A stretch of 64,000 nt of DNA from Stercorarius parasiticus (lineage: Eukaryota; Chordata; Aves; Charadriiformes; Stercorariidae), in the NCBI GenBank assembly GCA_013396915.1, contig VWZL01001321.1:1-64000 (forward strand). The letters are read 5' to 3'. The notes beneath the pieces were generated by a model. The model did no database searches and was not told where the DNA came from. It saw nothing but the letters and a program-made list of their open reading frames with translations. How positions within the stretch are numbered: the first letter of the stretch is position 1; the number at the start of each line of letters is the position of its first letter. Of the stretch, positions 38,601 to 47,177 are shown in pieces. A program made the translations under genes and the position numbers.

Positions 38601-41600
38601 TTGCTCTTCAAAGAAGATATTATGTACATACAGACCATATACTTGTTTATCTAACCTCTGCTTAGATACCAGAGAGCTGGCTTAACAAGAACTATCTGTT
38701 CAATGGGACCAATATTAGTTACTAAAATTATTTAGTCATGTGTTTTTTAAAAAAAGATAGAGCAAAAAGTTTATTTTGTGACGTTTTTAAACAGGATTTT
38801 TAAGACCATCTAGTGCATCGAATACGTTAACAGATTTTTTTACAACTTTATTCCCTCCTCCAAAATTACAGACATTACTGCAGTTTAACTCAAAATACCA
38901 ATGCCAACTTCTAAGCCCAGGAGCTCCTGTGACAATCTTTCAGTACCACACTCTCCTACTTCACTGCAACACCCTCAGAGAGAAATTTAATTTTAGGACC
39001 TAATTCTATTGGGTTAACCATTACTTTGGCCATATTCAGAAACAAAACCCCAGTTTCGTCAACCATCTAATGCTAACCAAACAGTCATAAAAGGAAAACA
39101 CAATATAAGCTATATTGTGAGACAACTAAAATTATATTAGCACTCTTAAACAACACAGGACAATTTTAAAGAAAAAACAATGAGGCAATAGGATATTTTT
39201 GGTTTATTTAAGAAGCCACACAACTATTTTTCAAATAGTTCATGGGAACTTCGGCAGCCAGTTGGATGTGAAACTTACATAAAACTGAAGTTTGTAGACT
39301 TCATGACAAAATGGACAACTAAAAGCAATTCTTTTTAGCTGCATTCCTTCATTCCATGGCTGTCACCTTCTCCTTCAGTATGTTACAGAAGATGTCATCG
39401 AGAGGTGGCCTCACAGTCTTAGGAGTTCTTTTTCCTAATGCGAGAGCCCTGGCCAGGCTGCAGAAGTACCGGGTTTTTGTAAAAGTTTTAGAAACAGAAA
39501 AGAGTTCACTGCCTGCCTAATCTCTCTAATCAAAGTCAGATCCTGGGGCAGAGCTCTTCCCTCAGAAACAAGTGCTGGCAAAGGGCCCAAACTTATGATC
39601 CCTGTTAGATTTAGAGATTAGAGTGGTTACTGCCCCCAGCTGTCCAGCCTCCTGGTTTTGGTGGAACTGGTGTGTCTGCTCGGCAGCTGCCAGAGTTCAC
39701 AGTCCAGCTTATTCATCCAAATTGCTTTCTAGTTCAATTCACACTTAGAGGAGCCAGGGAGCAGGCGTAACGCTCTCCCATCTCTATTGTGGAGGACAAA
39801 TTCCAGCAGAAAGGCAAGAAGATAGCCTGGGTTAGCTAGAGCTGCCCAAAGAGTTCGCCAAATCCAATTAAGAATCACCTAAACCTTAAATAAATTAAAA
39901 AAAAAAAAAATATTGCCCACTTGCTATTTTGCCATTTCTGTTATAGGACTGGCATATACTATGTAAAAGCAAACATGCTGCCCTAAGAAATTAACTAAAC
40001 GATGCATTTAATTCCCCTCAGGCAAGTCTTGCAACTGTCATCTGTTATCATTTGGCAGAAGGGTGATGATACTGATGCCAGAGAATGACTCAAAGCTCTC
40101 ACGCAAATCAGAACCCCTCTAACTTTTGCATGTGTATATACATCTGCAGCACCGTGATCCTGAACAGTCAGGACATTATCTTTAGCATACGGTAACAAAA
40201 CGCTTGATGCTGCAATGAGATCCATATGGGCAAAGACGTATGCTTATGCATTTTGGGACTGAAAGCTGAAAACACTCAAGTCTAAAGAAAGGAATTATTT
40301 CACAACACCCCAATTCCATTTAAAATTATTTGGTGGATCAAGTGTCTCTCAGAGCATTGTTTTCTAAAGTCCTTTCCATTCCTTTCTTCCCCTCCACCCT
40401 GCGGAAGGCATTTTGCAATACTTTAAAACCCTCAGAGTTATGTGGGTTAATGATCTCTTTGGTAAAAATCAGCCTGTGAGGAAGTTGGCAGATTTTGAAC
40501 GACAGCAAAGCTTTTCCTTATCACACGCAGCTTACCTAGATCCAGCAGCAATTTTGGTACCATCACAATTAAAGATGACGTGGTTTGCATTTGTGGTGAA
40601 ACGGGTAAGGATGCCATCTGGGGCTCCTTCAGGAAATGTATGTATCTGAACAGTATTGTTCGATACTGCTGTGATCAGTCTTCCATTCTAAAAACAAAAT
40701 CCATCATAAAATTTGTTAGTTAAAACGCATTTATGCCCATGAAGCCAAAAAAATTGCTCTGCTATTCCCAATATTTGGGTGGATTAACTTTACTAGCTCC
40801 AAAAGAGGTCTGACAGTAAGAGTAATTGGGAAAAAATTCTTTAACTTTGATTTCTTCCCAAAAAAATACAGACAAGCACAGTGACTTTAATATTTTATCC
40901 CTTTAATCAAACTATTAAAAAATAGAAAAATTATTCTCTTACTCTCAGTCCTATAGAAACACACTGCTACATTTAATACTGAAACATACAGAATTCCTTA
41001 TGCTAACTACATGGTAATTTGCTGCATCAAGACCTTCCCAAGCTGTATCTTTACTAAAATAATGAATAATTTCAAAGAGAACTGTCTTGATCTTCTTCCG
41101 GTGGATGGAAAATTTACTCCTCTTACAGAGGCAAGAAAGCTTTTAGACCAGGAAGAATCTTGCCTCCTATTTAGATTAATACGCTGCAGTATCAGGAGAG
41201 GGCACCCTCGGACCAAACGTCTCAGTTAAATGCCACCAGGAAAGATGAGAAGTTCATGAACTATCACTTAGTTCTTTGCAGAAAACAGAAGGCAAATGTT
41301 GACTAAAAATGAATCCAAATTAAAAAGAAGTGCAAAACAAAGGAATAATTGTCCTGTACTAGAAAAAGTAATCTCTCTTCTTCAAGTGACAATGCTATTC
41401 CTCAGTTGTACATAGCAGTAAGTTTTTGCAATATACAAATAAAGAAATGCCTTATTTCCTTTAGGGGATTTTTGTTTGGTTTTGGGGGCATCTTGCCTTT
41501 TTTTTTTTTTTAAAGTTGCCTAAAGTTATAGTAAAAAACCTGAAGATAAACAAAGCAGCAGCCAGTACTAAATAACCTAACTTAGTAAGAGATGAGATAA

Positions 41601-44600
41601 AATCTCAGATCAGTTCCTCATTTTCATCAATGAAGAATAATTTTTTTAATAAGATTTCCTGAAGTGTCATAAAGCATTCTTAATCTCACTGTTTAAAAAT
41701 AAAAAATCCCTCAAAAATAAAAGCACCTTACAATAAACTTAAGAGCAGAGGATTATTCCTACTGGTGTCAAAAATCAAAACCAGGATTTTTCCTCCTCCA
41801 ATAATAGTTTTAGCAATTTCTGGCTCTGCCTCTGATTTGCTAAGAGAACTCATTCAAGTTACCTCACTTGGTTTGTGGAAAGTAATGAGAAGAAAATCAA
41901 CAGCAAAATACCCTAAAAATCAATGATGAAAACAGATTATACAGGTATTGAGGAATAGATACATGAGGTATGTTAAAAGTGGTATAAGAAAGGGGTTTCA
42001 CTTAAGGCAGTAGTTCTGAATAAGGTTTCCAATTATTATTTTAAAAATACAATACGTATATGTCAATTCTCATTTATTTCCTCTTTCATACTCCTCTCCA
42101 AAAATCACAAATAGCTGGAAAACAATTTTAAAATTTTCCTTTATTACTGCAATGTTAACTACACAATATCTGTAGAACTGATGTAGACTTCTAGAATTAC
42201 TCTCTTCTTCTGCAGTTGCCACAAAGACAACATTTTAGACCACCTATTCCTAATGTAATATAACAATAATTGCACATAAAGGAAATACTGTGTGAATTCT
42301 CAAGCTAAATACATGAATGTGCATTGTAAAACGAATTAATTTCTACTATACAAATTCAGGTAGGTAACTTGTTTTGTTTTTTTAAAAATAATGGCTCCTG
42401 CAAGATACAGAAAATGGAACTGCCTTAACATTAAAACAAATAGAGCCAGTTATGTTTAAAACGCCAGTCAGTCAGACTATAGAACTGCCTGTAATCATTA
42501 TTCTCACAAATTGTTACAATTTATGCGAACAAGAATCCTGTTCTCTTCTGACTTTGGGGATGGCATCTCAGAGGCATCTTTGGGCTAAACGACAATTTTG
42601 AGAGCAAAATATCAACGAATTATAAAAAAGTATTACTAAAGCATTACCAGTGATTAATATAGATTATAATTCCTTGGACCTTAAAACAGGCCTACATAAA
42701 ACAACATCTTGGCTTTTTTTTTTTCCCTAATACTTTATGATCACATCTTACGCTGGGAAACTTTTTACAACTTCTCTCACATTGTGAGAAAACACTAAAA
42801 CAGCACAAAAAGTTCACTGCATAATTAGCTCAATCTGCTGGGTTTGTTTCTCAGAAAGGAGATCAAAGTCAGAAATGAGTATAACTGAATGTGAAGGAAG
42901 AGGAAGGAAAAAAAAATATTACAGAAGATTAGCTTAAGAAATAATTCCTCTACAATCCTGTATGGGGTAAAATGAATTGTCAGAAGTGTTCCTGGAATAT
43001 AAAAAATACTTAATTTAGTTAAAATATTCAAAAAGCCTATAGACACTGTTAACGAATTAAATTTCTGTGTATTTCAGAAAATTATGTTTTCAATACTGCT
43101 TTAATATTTTCACTTTGACATAAAGGTAGAATATGTTCATGTGCTCAAATTCAAATACCTGCCACTCATTAAACAGCATTCATTTTTTCCATACATTTAT
43201 CTGAAGACAAAGAATCTACATAATTAACATATATCAGACTGAAATGCACAACATACAGTATTTTTCTTGACTTTTTCTCTATATGATCTCAGTATATGTT
43301 TAATGTTACCCACACGAGTAGCAGCCCTGAGCCTGAAAAGCATCAACACCAGCATGACAGAATTTAGAGGAGTTCTGTTAATGACGATACCTTTAGAGCG
43401 CAGGAATAGGCCTTTTCTCCCACATTAATGGACTTTGGATCATCATCATCCAGGTTTTCCCAAATCCTAACATCTCCATCACTGCCACAAGTTACAATGC
43501 AGCTGTGGAAAGACACAGGATTTGTTAACATGCAGGAACGGAAAGGACGCCCACCTGTGACTTTCAATCCCAACATGAAAATGTTACTGATGTGTTAGGT
43601 TTTTTTTTAAACTGAAACACAATACATACTATGCGATACAGTGAAAACCTAAATTTATTATGTCTAAGTAACTTATTAAATGTGGGGAGGGGAGGAAATC
43701 CCTTTGGTAGCATAACACAGTACCTTGAGCCCCTGATAACTGCCTAGGCCTAGCATTCATCTGAACTGACTCTTAAATATTACTGGTCAATCCATTTTTT
43801 TTTTCCATGACCTAGAGCAAATTTTTCAAAGGACTTAATTAGTACTGATTTCTCTAAGAACTGGGCACTTAATTGCTTCTTAAGACTTCAAAAAACTTAC
43901 CTTACAGCTTATTGCAAAGTTGAGGGCAAAACTAAGAGTGCTAATGCGTACTTGACTGAACTTTAACAAGCTTAACATGTTCCAGGCCTACAGAACCCTT
44001 AAAAAATAGTTAATATGGAATTCAAGTTTGCGGGAGTTAACTTTCACAATTTGAATGTAGTAAACGATAACCTAAAGTCACAGAGCAAACATACAAAAGT
44101 TTGCATGGGATTTTTAATTAAAGACGTCGTGAATCTATAATCAAGCCTTGCATTCTTTTTCTCTGAAGTTGTTTGCAGTCCCAAAAAAATTCTAATTAAA
44201 CAGCAAAATGTTACAAAACCAGTTGCAAAGCTGTGATGTTGCTCTTCTTAGTTCTGTAAGGGCGGTACTTTGCCAGCAACACAACACTGTGTTGATACTG
44301 ACTATATTGATGCTGGAGAGTCCAGCAGTAGTGGACCAGTGGTGTTCAGCAGAGCTATCTGCATCTTTTTTTAAAGATTTGCATTGTAATGGCAAACAAG
44401 GCTTTTTGTAGTCACAGGGGATTGTTATTAGACTAATTCTTAACAGTCCCCTTTGTACCAAGGCTAACGAGCTAAAGAAAGGAATAAGAACCACAGTCAG
44501 TATCCTAAGTCAAACTCACCCCTTGAGTTCATTTTCAGAGGGCTTGTTTTCTGGTTTACCATTTATTTTTAATCAATATAAAGTAAATATTTGCCGTTAT

Positions 44601-45636
44601 GTTTTTATTTATACATTCAAGAACTAGTGCAAAAATAACAAGAAAAGATAGCAAGCCCAATACTGGATTTCTTCAACTATATTTCTAATTTCTTAGTGTA
44701 TATATGAACATATTTTCTCCCACACTACACAGATTTCTGCTAGATGCTGTGAAATCAGTCTTATAAAAAGTACACGTAGAGATTTTATATATATAAATAA
44801 ACATATACTATATATACATACGCATATATATTGGTTTACATTGAAGTTATACGTCAATAATCTCAAAATTCAGGGCATCAAACTCTATGGCATATAGCCA
44901 GTTCTCAACACGGGAAAAAAAACAAAGGATTTGTCAGATCAACCCTGGCCATAAATCATAGAATCACAGAACAGTTTGGGTTAGAAGGGACCTTTAAAGG
45001 CCACCTAGTCCAACTCCTCTGCCATGGGCAGGGGCATCTTCCACTAGACCAGGTTGCTCAGAGCCCCGTCCAACCTGGCCTGGAAAGCTTTCAGGGATGG
45101 GGCATCCACTACTTCTCTGGGCAACCTGGGCCAGTGTCTCACCACCCTCAGTGTAAAAAATTTCTTCCTTCTATCTAGTCTAAATCTCCCCTGTTTTAGT
45201 GTAAAACCATTATCCCTTGTCCTATCCCAACAGGCCCTGCTAAAAAATTTGTCCCCATCTTTCCTGTAGGCCCCCTTTAAGTACTAGAAGGGGCTCTAAG
45301 GTCTCCCTGGAGCCTTCTCTTCTCCAGGCTGAACCCCCCCCAACTCTCTCAGCCTGTCCTCACAGCAGAGGGGCTCCAGATCAATTTTGTGGCCTCCTCT
45401 GCCCACACTCCAACAGGTCCATGTCCTTCCTATGTTGGGGGCCCCAGAGCTGGATGCAGTGGCTGGTACAGAAGCTCCTGAGAAAGCCATAGAGAGGAAC
45501 AAGACCATCCCTCCCCCACCCCCAGACCACCCCGGTCTCTAGGAATCTGAGGCAGTTACCTCCCAATGTCATCAAAGCAGACATCCGTGTGTCCCTCGGT
45601 GTGGCCGTACCGCATCGGCTTTTGCTCAGAAGGCAT
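17477..45636 (-). CDS. WDHD1: WD repeat and HMG-box DNA-binding protein 1 (AND-1/CTF4), complete
   Basis: Twenty-five coding exons (listed separately) join in consistent phase to 3369 nt, giving 1122 residues; the human protein is 1129. WDHD1 is the metazoan Ctf4, a nuclear homotrimeric replisome scaffold that links the CMG helicase to DNA polymerase alpha-primase and supports sister-chromatid cohesion. Domains in order: N-terminal WD40 propeller (about 10-310), acidic linker (about 320-400, with DYNDLFDGEDDD), SepB propeller and helical trimerisation domain (about 420-840), a low-complexity acidic and basic region, an HMG box (about 1012-1066, PKTGFQMWLEENRANIL) and a basic C-terminus (KKRKRP). 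The ATG at 45636 gives MPSEQKPMRYGHTEGHTD, colinear with human. Every intron has GT-AG ends. The gene is head-to-head with SOCS4 and tail-to-head with GCH1. Confidence 0.97.
18287..18422 (-). CDS. WDHD1: WDHD1 coding exon 24, HMG box (residues 1011-1056)
   Basis: Encodes PKTGFQMWLEENRANILTDN and FRMLSSEERM, most of the C-terminal HMG box that contacts DNA. The acceptor is TTGTTTTAG and the donor GTAAGA. Confidence 0.96.
19594..19727 (-). CDS. WDHD1: WDHD1 coding exon 23 (residues 967-1010)
   Basis: Encodes ASAASFFQPRTPNSSEKTL and ends AQENTENR. The first residues complete a PIP-box-like KQASAASFF with exon 22. The donor is GTGAGT in phase 2. Confidence 0.93.
19744..19766. repeat. Poly-A tract in WDHD1 intron
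   Basis: An uninterrupted adenine run with one G on the plus strand. It serves as a T-rich pyrimidine tract upstream of the exon 23 acceptor on the minus strand. Confidence 0.7.
20123..20278 (-). CDS. WDHD1: WDHD1 coding exon 22 (residues 915-966)
   Basis: Encodes a Ser/Lys-rich region ending PPVIKPLIPKPKSKQ, as in human. The acceptor is TTTTGCTAG and the donor GTAATG. Confidence 0.94.
20437..20480 (-). CDS. WDHD1: WDHD1 coding exon 21 (residues 900-914)
   Basis: A 44-nt microexon encoding AVIASSSQGRVNPFK, matching human SSQGRVNPFK. The acceptor is TAAATAG after a pyrimidine tract and the donor is GTAAGA. Confidence 0.92.
21336..21392 (-). CDS. WDHD1: WDHD1 coding exon 20 (residues 881-899)
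   Basis: A short exon encoding PNPFSKGVTSVEVTTPKP. The acceptor is TTTTGAAG and the donor GTGAGT. It is placed by phase and by its position between better-conserved exons. Confidence 0.88.
22355..22485 (-). CDS. WDHD1: WDHD1 coding exon 19 (residues 837-880)
   Basis: Encodes YSNSATEWGQPPVRNVQWDQ and an acidic low-complexity tail (EDAEETDDCEEAEE). It aligns to human YSNTATEW and is fast evolving. The donor A|GTAAGA leaves phase 1. Confidence 0.9.
24199..24416 (-). CDS. WDHD1: WDHD1 coding exon 18 (residues 765-836)
   Basis: Encodes CKLEREFRCVELADLMTQNV and AIKYASRSRRLNLAQRLSE of the helical bundle, ending in an acidic DEEEEEDFRKHLNAG run. The donor is GTAACA. Confidence 0.96.
24778..24909 (-). 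CDS. WDHD1: WDHD1 coding exon 17 (residues 721-764)
   Basis: Encodes EQYWRSVVFHNHVAYLSKNG and KEQQELLMKLFA, the first helices of the Ctf4 trimerisation and client-binding bundle. The donor is GTAAGT. Confidence 0.95.
26184..26298 (-). CDS. WDHD1: WDHD1 coding exon 16 (residues 682-720)
   Basis: Encodes CIPCKGARFPPTLPRPAVAI and PYCQVTTEKGQME, the end of the SepB propeller. The acceptor is CTTGCACAG and the donor GTATGG. Confidence 0.95.
26749..26784. repeat. Purine-only low-complexity tract
   Basis: Runs of A broken by G pairs, ending AGAGGGGGGAAAC. A polypurine stretch in the WDHD1 intron between exons 15 and 16. Confidence 0.7.
27191..27210. repeat. Perfect 10-bp tandem duplication
   Basis: TTTTGATTAA occurs twice in a row, in the WDHD1 intron between exons 15 and 16. 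Confidence 0.85.
28154..28310 (-). CDS. WDHD1: WDHD1 coding exon 15 (residues 630-681)
   Basis: Encodes YVDSEGIVRMLNRGLGNTW and KFDHYWVVGIHENPQQL of the SepB propeller. The acceptor is GTAACAAACAG and the donor GTCAGA. It ends in phase 2. Confidence 0.96.
28994..29131 (-). CDS. WDHD1: WDHD1 coding exon 14 (residues 584-629)
   Basis: Encodes GFDGDQCLGVQLMELGKKKK and SYLVWVGFSAEG of the SepB propeller. The acceptor is TTCCCAG and the donor GTATGA. Confidence 0.95.
29611..29852 (-). CDS. WDHD1: WDHD1 coding exon 13 (residues 503-583)
   Basis: Encodes KLHCIHFSSWDANKEW, CLGQGWAACATSALLV and PGPVVSMAGHGEQLM of the SepB propeller. The acceptor is TGCTTTAG and the donor GTAGTT. Confidence 0.96.
30722..30736. 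repeat. (TA)n microsatellite
   Basis: About seven TA units after TATGTATGTG, in the WDHD1 intron between exons 12 and 13. Confidence 0.8.
30978..31162 (-). CDS. WDHD1: WDHD1 coding exon 12 (residues 442-502)
   Basis: Encodes VWNSVGIIRCYNDEQDNAI and IEFHDTSIHHATHLP of the SepB propeller. The acceptor is TTAATAG and the donor GTAAGT. It ends in phase 2. Confidence 0.95.
31779..31969 (-). CDS. WDHD1: WDHD1 coding exon 11 (residues 378-441)
   Basis: Encodes the linker end with KEDDDDDQ, then QPFYDGPMPTPRQKPFQSG, which opens the SepB domain and is nearly invariant in vertebrates. The donor is GTAAAT. Confidence 0.95.
32139..32334 (-). CDS. WDHD1: WDHD1 coding exon 10, acidic linker (residues 313-377)
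   Basis: Encodes KDYNDLFDGEDDDYL and several Asp/Glu runs (NEDDGDDDDL, LDDDDN). This is the acidic linker between the two propellers and is shorter than in human. The donor is GTACAG. Confidence 0.93.
32510..32645 (-). CDS. WDHD1: WDHD1 coding exon 9 (residues 267-312)
   Basis: Encodes MKHEKNYTICGLAWHP and EGNLGLLENVGDG, the last WD40 blade. The donor AAG|GTTTGG is weak, but phase and homology require this boundary. Confidence 0.9.
32997..33021. repeat. Perfect inverted repeat, 11-bp arms, 3-nt loop
   Basis: TTAACTCATCA, AAC, then TGATGAGTTAA. The arms are exact reverse complements, in the WDHD1 intron between exons 8 and 9. Confidence 0.85.
33183..33210. repeat. T14 plus (GA)7 microsatellite
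   Basis: A homopolymer T run joined directly to seven GA units, in the WDHD1 intron between exons 8 and 9. Confidence 0.85.
34109..34215 (-). CDS. WDHD1: WDHD1 coding exon 8 (residues 232-266)
   Basis: Encodes WSPCAQYLAAGSVDGSIVV and ends ECIER, the best-matching WD40 blade. The acceptor is TTCCTTAG and the donor GTATCC. It ends in phase 2. Confidence 0.96.
34308..34325. repeat. (AAT)n microsatellite
   Basis: Five to six AAT units in the WDHD1 intron between exons 7 and 8. Confidence 0.75.
35086..35178 (-). CDS. WDHD1: WDHD1 coding exon 7 (residues 201-231)
   Basis: Encodes LLAIPVDKVVKLCKRETW and FDLSDTFITQ of the WD40 propeller. The acceptor is TTTGAGCAG and the donor GTAGGT. Confidence 0.95.
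36716..36811 (-). CDS. WDHD1: WDHD1 coding exon 6 (residues 169-200)
   Basis: Encodes CNDVINAKSICRLGWQPGGG of the WD40 propeller in phase 0. The acceptor is TTTTCAG and the donor GTAAGT. Confidence 0.95.
37750..37800 (-). CDS. WDHD1: WDHD1 coding exon 5 (residues 152-168)
   Basis: A 51-nt microexon encoding ASASCDGSVRVWKIADQ, the end of a WD40 blade. The acceptor is CTTACATAG and the donor GTAAAA. Confidence 0.95.
38332..38443 (-). CDS. WDHD1: WDHD1 coding exon 4 (residues 114-151)
   Basis: Encodes DFMVKVVEVTDSSKQ and TFRGHEAPVLSLSFDPRD, a classic WD40 GH-containing blade. The acceptor is GATCTACAG and the donor GTAAAA. Confidence 0.96.
40536..40687 (-). CDS. WDHD1: WDHD1 coding exon 3 (residues 64-113)
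   Basis: Encodes VSNNTVQIHTFPEGAPDG and LTRFTTNANHVIFN, WD40 blade 2. The donor is GTAAGC and the exon ends in phase 2. Confidence 0.95.
43391..43502 (-). CDS. WDHD1: WDHD1 coding exon 2 (residues 26-63)
   Basis: Encodes IVTCGSDGDVRIWENLDDDD, the first WD40 blade, almost identical to human. The acceptor is TTTCCACAG and the donor GTATCG. Confidence 0.96.
44784..44832. repeat. Imperfect (TA)n tract
   Basis: An AT-rich tract of interrupted TA/CATA units in the WDHD1 intron between coding exons 1 and 2, about 120 bp from a CR1 copy. Confidence 0.75.
44955..45480 (-). repeat. CR1 LINE, 5'-truncated (copy C), in WDHD1 intron
   Basis: On the plus strand it starts ATCATAGAATCACAGAACAG, the inverted CR1 3' terminus, then GGGTTAGAAGGGACC. 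It runs through TTCTCTGGGCAACCTGGGCC and AAATTTCTTCCTTCTATC to the distinctive inverted TTCTCTTCTCCAGGCTGAAC and CAGCCTGTCCTCACAGCAGA. This is the longest and best-preserved CR1 copy here. Its 5' end blurs at about 45480, only about 80 bp from WDHD1 coding exon 1. Confidence 0.92.
45560..45636 (-). CDS. WDHD1: WDHD1 coding exon 1 (residues 1-25)
   Basis: The spliced exon extends to 45648. Its acceptor (AATAAACAG before GTGAGAGCGAAG) implies a non-coding exon upstream. It encodes MRYGHTEGHTDVCFDDIG, the start of the WD40 propeller, and ends before the donor GTAACT in phase 2. Confidence 0.95.
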
Positions 45637-46058
45637 CTTCGCTCTCACCTGTTTATTTACAGAGGAAAAAAGGGAGAGAAATAAAATATTTTTTTAAAAG
45701 AAAAAAAGCTTCAGAAAGAGCCTCAGATGGCAGGGATGGAGCTGCTGGGACACCCACCCACCCACGGGGCTGAGGACCCGGGGCTCAGCTTAGGCCAGCC
45801 CGGCCTAAGCGATGTGGGACATGGTGCCTGCACCGCCTTGCAGGGCCCGGCTGTGGAGGCGAACCGTGAAAGAAAAAACGGGTTAAAAGGGGGGTGCGGA
45901 GGGGGTGAAGGGCCTGTCCCTCAGGCAGGTCGGGGCCCGGGGCAGGCCGAGCCAGGCCGCCCGCCCCTGGAAGGGACCGACCCCACCCCCCGCCGCGCCG
46001 GGAAAAGGGCCGAGGTGAGGGGAAAGGCCGGGGCCACGCCACCTTCCCGCCCGCTCAC

Positions 46059-46135
46059 CGCGCCGGCCCCGCCGCCCGCTTCGAGCCTTCCCGCGCTCGG
46101 CCCCGCCGCCCGGCCCGCGGCCGGCCCCNGGCGGG
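46059..46135 (-). other. WDHD1: WDHD1 non-coding exon 1 (probable)
   Basis: The ATG exon begins with a splice acceptor, so a leader exon is needed. The minus strand of the CpG island offers one strong donor, GGCGCG|GTGAGC, fixing the exon's 3' edge at 46059. The 5' edge is not visible and is given approximately. Human WDHD1 likewise has, to my knowledge, an untranslated first exon. Confidence 0.55.
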
Positions 46136-46199
46136 GCCGGGGCCGGCCGGGAGAGCCAGGATGGCGGCGGCGCCGGCGGGAGGCGCGGCCGGGGCCGCC

Positions 46200-46364
46200 T
46201 CACAGCGACTCCGCTCCGGCGGCTGAGGAGAGCCGGGCTCCGCTCCGCCTCGCTCCGGCGGCCTTCCTCCTCCTCCTCTTCCTCCCGCACGGAGGGTCAG
46301 GCCGCCCTGCCCGGCCGCTGAGGGAGCGGTGTCCCCCGGGGAAGGGTAGCGCCATCGGCCGATC
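46200..46364 (+). other. SOCS4: SOCS4 non-coding exon 1 (probable)
   Basis: The plus strand of the CpG island carries a strong donor GATC|GTAAGT at 46365. The SOCS4 coding exon starts with a splice acceptor, so this is the likely first exon. The transcription start is not visible; a YY1-like element at 46159-46168 suggests initiation near there or just downstream. Confidence 0.6.
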
Positions 46365-47150
46365 GTAAGTCGAGGTCGGGGGGAGCCGGGAGGGCTGAGG
46401 CGGTGTCAGCGGCCCGGTCAGCGGGGTGGACTCCGTCCCCCGGCGGGGGGGGGCGGCGGCTCGCTTTTCCCGTGGAAAACTGCGTGTGGGTGCATTCCCC
46501 GTATACATATCTCCATCTATAGAGTGCATATATGTTTACTGTATATGCTTATGTACATGTATTTAATGGTAGTCCCTCAAGAATGGCGAGGAAAGCCCAG
46601 ATGAGGGGTTTATCCGAAATTCCCTACAGCAGAAGGGTGTTGGGGGGCTGGGGAGCCCTCTCAGGTGCCCGGGTAAAGCAGGATCAAGCCCATTTGGAGA
46701 TCGTTATGGTAATTACGGAATTACTCTGTAATTATAGGCATCCCGATGCCTGTGCTAGATGCAGTTGGGCAGGTAACGATTGTGCTGCAAAAATCATTAA
46801 GCTCTCATGTGCCGGAAAAATTGGAAGAAAGTGTCACAGCTTATTTCTTGAAGGACAAAAAAATGTTGAAGCTCGACATACTTGAAATATGGAGAAAAAT
46901 TCAGAGTTCTCTGTCTTCCCTTTATATAGCTTTAATGATCTGGCCCAGTTTATTCCTGCTTCTAAGAAAAATTGCTTCCAGGCAAACCCCTTTTTTCTTC
47001 GGTTTTGCTCTGCAGCGGAGTTATTGGTGGTTGGGGTGAGCAGAGTGATTTATTTATATTGGAAATGTGGTTGGGCTCTCTGTAACAGTCACATTGTTGG
47101 TACTTTCATGAATGAGTAAGTGACAGGATTACAGAGCAGGCACGCTTCTT

Positions 47151-47177
47151 TAAAAACAAACAAACAAACAAACAAAA
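47151..47177. repeat. (CAAA)n microsatellite
   Basis: Five CAAA units flanked by A runs, in the SOCS4 intron. Confidence 0.8.

Larger units (their letters stand above)
45890..46470. promoter_or_regulatory. CpG island and divergent WDHD1/SOCS4 promoter
   Basis: Very GC- and CpG-rich DNA between the WDHD1 non-coding exon (minus) and the SOCS4 first exon (plus). No TATA box is seen for either gene. E2F-like TTCCCGC occurs at 46044-46050 and 46088-46094, which would suit S-phase expression of WDHD1. A YY1-like GGATGGCGGC sits at 46159-46168. A single unresolved base (N) is at 46129. Confidence 0.85.

Noticed and set aside
45727..46368. 213-codon plus-strand reading frame across the shared promoter
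   Set aside because: It is Pro/Ala/Arg/Gly-rich, contains the ambiguous base, overlaps both leader exons and has no recognisable domain. Long frames are expected in CpG islands.
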